A DNA stretch of 64,000 bases from Nocardioides flavus (ex Wang et al. 2016). GTDB lineage: Bacteria > Actinomycetota > Actinomycetes > Propionibacteriales > Nocardioidaceae. The position numbers and the translations under genes were made by a program. The stretch spans positions 1-64,000 of the forward strand of contig NZ_BNAD01000015.1 in the NCBI RefSeq assembly GCF_014653115.1, in the 5' to 3' direction. This document shows, piece after piece, positions 58,718-64,000 of the stretch (its first letter is position 1; every line of letters begins with the position of its first letter). The notes below the pieces were generated by a model. That model searched no databases, was not told where the DNA came from, and was given only the letters and a program-made list of their open reading frames with translations.

Positions 58718-60160
58718 TCAGCGGCGCGTCGGCATGGGGAGCAGCGTGAGCAGCTGCTTGTTCTCCGAGGGATCGAGCACCGAGTGCTGTACGCAGGCAG
58801 GGACCAGCTCGCCGGTGTCGGGGTGGGCCATCGTGTAGACGCACGCCTGGAGCCGCTCCTGGGTCCCCTGGGTCTCGGCGTCGGCAGCGACTTCCCCCGC
58901 CTCCATGGCGCGCCAGGCGGGGATGACGGTCGATGCGTCCATGAAGGCGTGGACTACGAAGGTCAATCCCCTGACCTCGCGGCGGGCAACGGCACGGACC
59001 AACGTCGACAAGCCGCCGGTGCGACGCACGAACCGTCGACTCCACTGCGCTGACATGACTGCCAGGCGTGGCTCCCGCGACGCCAACCGGAGCACCTTCG
59101 CGATCCTGACCGACGGCCGCTCGCCGCTGAGCGAGACCCCCGGGACGCGCGTGAACACCTCGTCGCGGAAGGCCAGGTCAGCCGTCACAGCGGGATCGAG
59201 CAGTGGGACCCAGGTGTCGCCCACGACGATTCCGAAGGCCGAACGATTGCACCGCGGGTCACCGAACTGCAGGGACTGCCACGCCACCGGCTGCCCCATG
59301 CCGGTCTCGATCTGCTTCCAGACCTCGTCGATGCCGACGGACGTCTCGTCAGCGCCCCACCGTCGGCGATCACCCACCCGGGCGGCCGGCTGGAACGACA
59401 TCATGGAGTAGCCCATGTGGCGCACGGCAGCCACGACGTCGGCGACCTGGTCGCGGTTCGCGCGGGTCACCGTCATGTTGTGGGCCAGGAAGTAGCGCAG
59501 GCCCGTGTGCCGCTTCACGCGCTCGAACATGGACACGAAGGCAGCACGATGCACGTCCAGCTCTCGTTCGACTCGTGGCCGCGGCATCCCGCGGCGCCCG
59601 CGCATGAGCGAGTCGAAGTGCGCCGCAAAGGACACGCGCGGCAGTCGGAGCCCTCCATCGGCTTGCGTGACGAGCGCACGGAGGTAGTCCTCGTCGAAGT
59701 CTCCGTGGGTCATCGACATGGGTTCTCGACCCGCCGCCCGCATGGCGATGAGGGACGCCGCGTGGTCGTCGGGCGACAGGAGCGAGACCTCGCCACCGAT
59801 GAGCTGGGCGTGGGCACGTGGGCCGCGTCGCTCCCGCAACAGCGCCATCTGGTGCCGGACCTGGTCGAGCGTGTGGGTGCCGTCGGTGCGGACCTTGCTG
59901 GCGTCGGCGGAGTGGTAGCACGGGGAACAGGTCAGGTTGCACTTCGGGAAGACGCCGTGCGTGCCTTCGCAGCCCACGCCGATGCGGCCCAGCGTCTGTG
60001 CGGCGGTCCTGGCCGTCGTCGGGAGCTCGGCCCAGCGGCGCCGTACCGCTGCGAGGGTCTCCGGGTGGACGGGTTCGGTCAGGTCGAGGAGCGCGCGCCA
60101 GCGGGTCCTCAGTGTGGAGACGCGGACCGCTGTGGTCGGCCTCGGGACGTGACCGGTCAT
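58718..60160 (-). CDS. Radical SAM enzyme of unknown substrate
   Basis: 480 residues. Cluster motif GVFPKCNLTCSPCYHSADAS (Cys-X3-Cys-X2-Cys) preceded by Gly/Cys (GVGCEGTHG); SAM-binding Gly region HAQLIGGEVSLLSPDDHAA. C-terminal cysteines occur in QLQFGDPRCNRS, LQACVYTM and LVPACVQHS. The layout with a long N-terminal lead and late cysteines resembles lipid- or cofactor-modifying radical SAM proteins, but I cannot name the reaction. ATG at 60160 overlaps the TVP38 stop; same operon as the TVP38 and CDP-alcohol transferase genes. Convergent with the FAD-enzyme operon. Confidence 0.8.
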   Translation of the reverse strand: MTGHVPRPTTAVRVSTLRTRWRALLDLTEPVHPETLAAVRRRWAELPTTARTAAQTLGRIGVGCEGTHGVFPKCNLTCSPCYHSADASKVRTDGTHTLDQVRHQMALLRERRGPRAHAQLIGGEVSLLSPDDHAASLIAMRAAGREPMSMTHGDFDEDYLRALVTQADGGLRLPRVSFAAHFDSLMRGRRGMPRPRVERELDVHRAAFVSMFERVKRHTGLRYFLAHNMTVTRANRDQVADVVAAVRHMGYSMMSFQPAARVGDRRRWGADETSVGIDEVWKQIETGMGQPVAWQSLQFGDPRCNRSAFGIVVGDTWVPLLDPAVTADLAFRDEVFTRVPGVSLSGERPSVRIAKVLRLASREPRLAVMSAQWSRRFVRRTGGLSTLVRAVARREVRGLTFVVHAFMDASTVIPAWRAMEAGEVAADAETQGTQERLQACVYTMAHPDTGELVPACVQHSVLDPSENKQLLTLLPMPTRR

Positions 60161-60876
60161 GACTCGGGAGCGGGTGCTGGGCGGGTGCTCGAGGCCAGCA
60201 GCCGCCGTCCGACGCTGCCGCCGAAGAGTGTGAGCACGACCAGGCATGCGACGCCGATGACGATGCCGCGCGGGTCCGCCCCCGAGGCGCCGACGGCGGC
60301 GTACGCGAGGGCGCCGGGCACGATGCCCACAGCCGTGCCCAGCACGTAGTCGCGCAGGCGCACCCCGAGCAGACCGGAGGCGTAGTTGATCGGGGTGAAG
60401 GGGAACAGAGGCAGGAGCCGGACGGCGAGCACCGCGACCAGCCCGTGGCGAGCCAGCACCTGGTCAGCGTCCTGGAGCCGCCCGTGGAGCATCCGATCGA
60501 CTGCTGGCCGTCCCAGCCGACGGCCGAGGAGGAAGCCACCGAAGGCGCCGAGCAGGGCGCCCGCCCAGGCGAGCAGGGTGCCCCACCACAGCCCGAAGAG
60601 CACACCGCTGAGAATCGTGAGCACGGAGGCGGGTGACGGCACAAGTACCAGGAGGGCGTACCCGACCACGAACACCGCGGCTCCCGCCCACCCCGCTGAC
60701 TCCACCAGCGCCTGGAGGTGCTCGGGTCCGCTCCAGCCGCTCAGGTGCAGCGCGACCGAGGCCGCGGTGAAGGCGAGGACCAGCGCCACCAGGCGCGGGC
60801 GATCCGACCGGGAGGACACATCTTCGCCTCCCGTGACATCGTCGGCCACATGGTCGCGAGCTGGGGGAGTCCTCAT
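60157..60876 (-). CDS. TVP38/TMEM64 (VTT) membrane protein, copy 1
   Basis: 239 residues, about six helices. VTT landmarks: LTILSGVLFGLWWGTLLAWA, FLLGRRLGRPAVDRML, RLLPLFPFTPINYASGLLGV and IVPGALAYAAVGA. Family members are implicated in membrane lipid scrambling and in association with MerA-like and selenite-handling genes. Similar to copy 2 at 61568-62263 (FPFTPINYASGL versus LPFTVINYAAGL). ATG at 60876. Confidence 0.83.
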   Translation of the reverse strand: MRTPPARDHVADDVTGGEDVSSRSDRPRLVALVLAFTAASVALHLSGWSGPEHLQALVESAGWAGAAVFVVGYALLVLVPSPASVLTILSGVLFGLWWGTLLAWAGALLGAFGGFLLGRRLGRPAVDRMLHGRLQDADQVLARHGLVAVLAVRLLPLFPFTPINYASGLLGVRLRDYVLGTAVGIVPGALAYAAVGASGADPRGIVIGVACLVVLTLFGGSVGRRLLASSTRPAPAPES

Positions 60877-60923
60877 GTGACAGGGAACCCTCCGACTACC
60901 CCTGTGGCTTCCGCTCGCCCCGG

Positions 60924-61568
60924 TCACGAGCTCTCGGTGGCCGGCTCGCGCAGGGTGCGGTAGCCGGCGATGATCCGGTGGGCGGCGCTGAGGCCCACCA
61001 CGCCCGCCCACACGGTGGCGACCTGAGGGGCGTAGGCAGGGACGAGCAGCCAGATCGCGTGCACGAGGATCGTCTCGGCGCCCTCGGCGATGCCGCCGAG
61101 GAAGTTCAGCGACCGGCCGTCGTCGATGCGGTGCCCGGTGCGCTCGGCGATCGAGGAGAAGGCCAGGAACGCGGTGCCGTTGACGTAGTAGGCCAGCAGC
61201 ACGGCCAGGAACGGGAGCCAGTCCGTGAGGGACGCGGAGGCTCCGACGGTGCCGACGGCGACCCCGACGACCGCGGCGCCGTAGACGATGAAATCGGCGG
61301 TGATGTCGAGGAATCCGCCGGCGGGGGAGCCGTGCCCGGTGGTACGACGTCGGGCCAGCGGTCCGTCGAGGCCGTCCAGGGCCCGGGAGAGCAGCCAGGC
61401 GAGGAGTGCCCAGCCCCACAGCTGGCCGGCCGCGAGCGCGGCGCTGGCCAGTCCGAGGACCAGCCCGGCCACCGTGAGGCGGTCGGGCGTCACCCACGAC
61501 CGGTCGATCCGCCCGGCGACCGAGGCCAGCGGACCGTTGAGACGACGACGGAGCACGGCGTCGAACAT
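60924..61568 (-). CDS. CDP-alcohol phosphatidyltransferase
   Basis: 214 residues, five to six helices. The full catalytic signature is present: DGLDGPLARRRTTGHG through GGFLDITADF, i.e. D-X2-D-G-X2-A-R with the distal G-X3-D-X3-D. Transfers a CDP-activated alcohol or diacylglycerol to an alcohol acceptor, as in phospholipid head-group synthesis; YnjF of E. coli is a relative beside the ynjBCD transporter. ATG at 61568 shares a base with the TVP38 copy 2 stop; GTG 61571 is possible. Confidence 0.85.
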   Translation of the reverse strand: MFDAVLRRRLNGPLASVAGRIDRSWVTPDRLTVAGLVLGLASAALAAGQLWGWALLAWLLSRALDGLDGPLARRRTTGHGSPAGGFLDITADFIVYGAAVVGVAVGTVGASASLTDWLPFLAVLLAYYVNGTAFLAFSSIAERTGHRIDDGRSLNFLGGIAEGAETILVHAIWLLVPAYAPQVATVWAGVVGLSAAHRIIAGYRTLREPATESS

Positions 61569-62263
61569 CACGTCTCCTCTGCGTCGGGGGCCGGCGCGGG
61601 CGCAGCGCGGCCATCATGGCGCACCAGACGTCGGCCGAGGACCGTGCCGAGCACGACGAGGGCCACCAGCACCGCGACCCCGGCGAAGATGCCCCACGGG
61701 TCGGTGCCCCAGGCGCCCAGGGCGGCGTAGGCCAGGCTGCCCGGGACCATGCCGAGGGCCGACCCGAGCGCGTAGTGGCGCCACCGCACGCCGGTAAGTC
61801 CCGCCGCGTAGTTGATGACGGTGAACGGCAGCACCGGCGTCAGCCGCGCAGCGAGGACAGCACCGAATCCGTGGTCGGCCAGCAGCCGATCGGCCCTCTC
61901 GGCGCGACCGCGGGTCAGCCGGCCGACGGCATCGCGTCCCAGAGCCCGACCCAGCCCGAAGGCGGCGGCGGCTCCGGTGAGCGCGGCGATCCAGGACAGG
62001 AGGGCCCCGAGCCACAAACCGAACAGCACCCCACCCAGTGCGGTGAGGAGTGCCTTGGGTGCCGGGAGCAGGCACAGCACGGCGTAGCCGGCGACGAAGA
62101 CGGCGGCGCCCCACGGACCCGCTGCGTCTACTCGCTCACGCAACAGCCGGACGTCGTCCCATCCGCGAAGCTGCTCGACGACGAACACCGCGAGCAGGAG
62201 GGTCGCCATGGCCCCGAGCCGTGCCCATGCCCAGGTCCGGCTCGGTGTCCGCGTCTGCTTCAC
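61568..62263 (-). CDS. TVP38/TMEM64 (VTT) membrane protein, copy 2
   Basis: 231 residues. LLTALGGVLFGLWLGALLSW, FGLGRALGRDAVGRLTRG, RLTPVLPFTVINYAAGLTGV, MVPGSLAYAALGAWGTDPWG. First gene of the minus-strand operon TVP38-CDP transferase-TVP38-radical SAM. The GTG at 62263 has no ribosome site; ATG 62209 would shorten the protein by 18 residues and cut into the first helix region, so I prefer the longer form. Divergent from the ABC transporter genes. Confidence 0.8.
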   Translation of the reverse strand: MKQTRTPSRTWAWARLGAMATLLLAVFVVEQLRGWDDVRLLRERVDAAGPWGAAVFVAGYAVLCLLPAPKALLTALGGVLFGLWLGALLSWIAALTGAAAAFGLGRALGRDAVGRLTRGRAERADRLLADHGFGAVLAARLTPVLPFTVINYAAGLTGVRWRHYALGSALGMVPGSLAYAALGAWGTDPWGIFAGVAVLVALVVLGTVLGRRLVRHDGRAAPAPAPDAEET

Positions 62264-62353
62264 GGGAAGGGAAGTCGGTGGGACCCCCACCGTGTTCCCG
62301 GTACGACAGACCTCGACCTGCCCAGCCACATCGCCTGAGGAGATTCCATCGCC

Positions 62354-63592
62354 GTGAGAGCCCGCCACCTGACCCTGGCATCGATCGCGTTGTCCTCGGC
62401 CCTGCTCGTCACCGCCTGCTCGGCTCCAGCCGCCGAGAGTCCCGCCGCATCGGCAGATCGACCGTGGGACGAGGTGCTGGCCGACGCGGAGGGCCAGACG
62501 GTGGACCTGTGGATGTACGGCGGCGACGACCGCGGCAACGCCTACGTCGACGACGTGCTCACCCCGGCGGCGGCCGAGCTCGGCGTCACGGTGCGGCGGG
62601 TGCCGGTGGCGGACACCAAGGACGCGATGCGACGCCTGCTCGCCGAGCGGGCCGCCGGCGAGGACGACGGATCGGTGGACCTGGTGTGGGTCAACGGCGA
62701 CAACTTCGCCACCGGCCAGGAGGCCGGTGCCTGGCTGTGCGGCTGGTCCGACGACCTGCCCAACATGCAGTACGTCAGCGACGAGGACCCCCTGGTGAGC
62801 GAGGACTTCGGGGTCCCGGTCGAGGGCTGCGAGTCGCCGTGGCACAAGGCCCAGTTCACCTTCGCCTACGACTCCGCCCGTGTCACGGACCCGCCCACCA
62901 CGGTCGCCGGGCTGCTCGACTGGGCTGAGGCCAACCCGGGCCGCTTCACCTACCCCGCACCGCCGGACTTCACCGGCTCGGTCTTCGTCCGGCAGGCCCT
63001 CTACGCGCTGTCCGGAGGCGCGGAGGAGGTCCCGGCGGCCTTCGGCGAGGACGCGTACGACGAGCTCACGCCCGCGCTCTGGGAGCGCCTGGCCGACATC
63101 GCGCCGGCGCTGTGGCGAGAGGGGCGCACCCACCCGCGCGACCAGGTCGCGCTGGACCGGCTGTTCGCCGACGGCCAGGTCGACTTCACCATGACCTACG
63201 GGCCGGCGACCCTGACCGAGCTGGTGGAGGACGGCACGTTCCCGTCGACCACCCGGGTGCTCGCGGTCGAGGACGGGACGATCGGCAACGCCAGCTTCCT
63301 CGCGATCCCGGTCAGCTCGCCTGACCAGGCGGGGGCGATGGTGGTCGCCGACCTCGCGCTGTCTCCCGAGCAGCAGGTCGCAAAGGCCGACCCCGACGTG
63401 TGGGGCCAGTTCACCGTGCTCGACACCGCGCTGCTCGAGGACGACGCGGCGCGTGCGTTCGACCGGCTGCCGGACTCACCGGTGGTGCCGGCGTACGACG
63501 AGCTGTCCCGCAACGCGCAGCCGGAGCTCTCCTCGTCCTGGGTGACGCCGCTCGACGAGGGCTGGCGACGCGAGGTCCTCGGTCGCCCATGA
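62354..63592 (+). CDS. ABC transporter substrate-binding lipoprotein (YnjB-like)
   Basis: 412 residues. Lipobox SALLVTAC (Cys22). Periplasmic-binding-protein-like: TVDLWMYGGDDRGNAYVDDV, DLVWVNGDNFATGQEAGA, QFTFAYDSARVTDPPTTVAG, PAPPDFTGSVFVRQALYAL. The NGxNF...K/A and TYPAPPDFTGS segments are typical of the YnjB group, whose substrate is unknown. GTG start with GAGGAGATTCC upstream. Overlaps the permease gene by four bases. Confidence 0.82.
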   Translation: MRARHLTLASIALSSALLVTACSAPAAESPAASADRPWDEVLADAEGQTVDLWMYGGDDRGNAYVDDVLTPAAAELGVTVRRVPVADTKDAMRRLLAERAAGEDDGSVDLVWVNGDNFATGQEAGAWLCGWSDDLPNMQYVSDEDPLVSEDFGVPVEGCESPWHKAQFTFAYDSARVTDPPTTVAGLLDWAEANPGRFTYPAPPDFTGSVFVRQALYALSGGAEEVPAAFGEDAYDELTPALWERLADIAPALWREGRTHPRDQVALDRLFADGQVDFTMTYGPATLTELVEDGTFPSTTRVLAVEDGTIGNASFLAIPVSSPDQAGAMVVADLALSPEQQVAKADPDVWGQFTVLDTALLEDDAARAFDRLPDSPVVPAYDELSRNAQPELSSSWVTPLDEGWRREVLGRP

Positions 63593-64000
63593 CGAGTCGG
63601 CGGGTGAGCGGAGCTGCGCCCGGGATCGTGGCCATCACCGTGGTCGCGGGCACCGGCATGGCGGCGGTGGTGGCGACCTCGGTCGGGTTGATGCCGTTGT
63701 ACGGCGAGCCCGCGCCGAGCCTCGACGGCTGGCGGTCCGCCGCACCCGACCTGGTGGCCGGGATCGGGGAGTCGCTGCTGATCGCGGTGCCGGCGACGGT
63801 GCTGGCGGCCCTGGTCGGCTTCCTCCTGGCGACGCTCATGCTCGGCGGCGGCCGGGCGGCGTCCGTCGTACGCCTGGCGTGCCTCGCGGTGCTCGCGGTC
63901 CCGCACCTGGTGGGCGCGACCTCAGTGTCGCTGCTGCTGGGCGACGGGGGAGCCGCCGCCCGGCTCGCAGCTCCGGCGGGGGTCGACGACTGGCCGGCAC
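63589..64000 (+). CDS. ABC transporter permease (YnjC-like), runs off the window
   Basis: The first ~137 residues are visible: a first helix (GIVAITVVAGTGMAAVVAT), then SLLIAVPATVLAALVGFLLA and VVRLACLAVLAVPHLVGA, as in binding-protein-dependent permeases with doubled halves. ATG overlaps the substrate-binding stop. The 3' end and any ATPase gene lie beyond 64000. Confidence 0.78.
   Translation, partial: MTSRRVSGAAPGIVAITVVAGTGMAAVVATSVGLMPLYGEPAPSLDGWRSAAPDLVAGIGESLLIAVPATVLAALVGFLLATLMLGGGRAASVVRLACLAVLAVPHLVGATSVSLLLGDGGAAARLAAPAGVDDWPA

Overview
The window is high-GC DNA with tightly packed genes, many ATGA/GTGA start-stop overlaps and frequent GTG starts. Gene content (mycothiol-type DsbA and maleylpyruvate-isomerase-like domains, CmtR-type sensor, ergothioneine genes, polyprenol-phosphate sugar chemistry) points to an actinobacterium, probably of the Nocardioidaceae or a close family. 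That placement is inference from content; there is no rRNA and I recognised no tRNA gene.

Left part (1-4.3 kb): a broken secreted protein, then a metal-efflux block: ArsR sensor with a CDF exporter, then a CmtR-type Cd/Pb sensor with a Cys-tailed CDF protein. Both sensor genes appear to be leaderless. A third CDF gene is frameshifted and destroyed by an ISL3-family transposase remnant. 4.3-14.4 kb: a long minus-strand cell-envelope block (PIG-L deacetylase, flippase/GT4 fusion, GT2 polyprenol-phosphate glycosyltransferase, PAP2, two-component system, GT-C glycosyltransferase, DedA, PAP2), which looks like glycolipid assembly and lipid-carrier recycling. 14.4-21.8 kb: a gene-poor kilobase, a secreted protein with a DUF421 partner, an acidic 3 x 32-residue repeat protein, a metallophosphatase, a second two-component system, a cupin and a small CDF-like protein.

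21.8-27.0 kb is a BREX phage-defence scar: brxC without its 5' part and pglX without its 3' half, placed between a chopped membrane-protein gene and an intact zwf. 27-31.8 kb: zwf, a truncated secreted-protein gene, a GH15 glucoamylase/trehalase-like enzyme and an alpha/beta hydrolase.

31.9-64 kb is dominated by thiol, redox and detoxification genes: three DUF3179 lipoproteins (one broken, one in a TlpA-CcdA operon), an Rv2466c-like DsbA protein, a glutaredoxin-membrane-DUF427 fusion plus a free DUF427 protein, two carboxymuconolactone-decarboxylase (AhpD-like) paralogues, a Crp/Fnr regulator, egtB-egtD, a MerR-controlled operon with a CC-motif membrane protein and a MerA-like reductase, two further MerA/Lpd-like FAD enzymes, an ECF sigma/zinc anti-sigma pair, a radical SAM enzyme, two TVP38 membrane proteins, a CDP-alcohol phosphatidyltransferase and a YnjB/YnjC-like ABC transporter running off the right edge. 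Palindromes of two related Crp/Fnr-like types (TGTCA-N6-TGACA and GTGA-N6-TCAC) recur in the gaps of this half and suggest one or two shared regulons. The coupling of DUF3179 to a CcdA/TlpA disulfide relay and the shared operators are the best leads for an undescribed periplasmic-side redox system.
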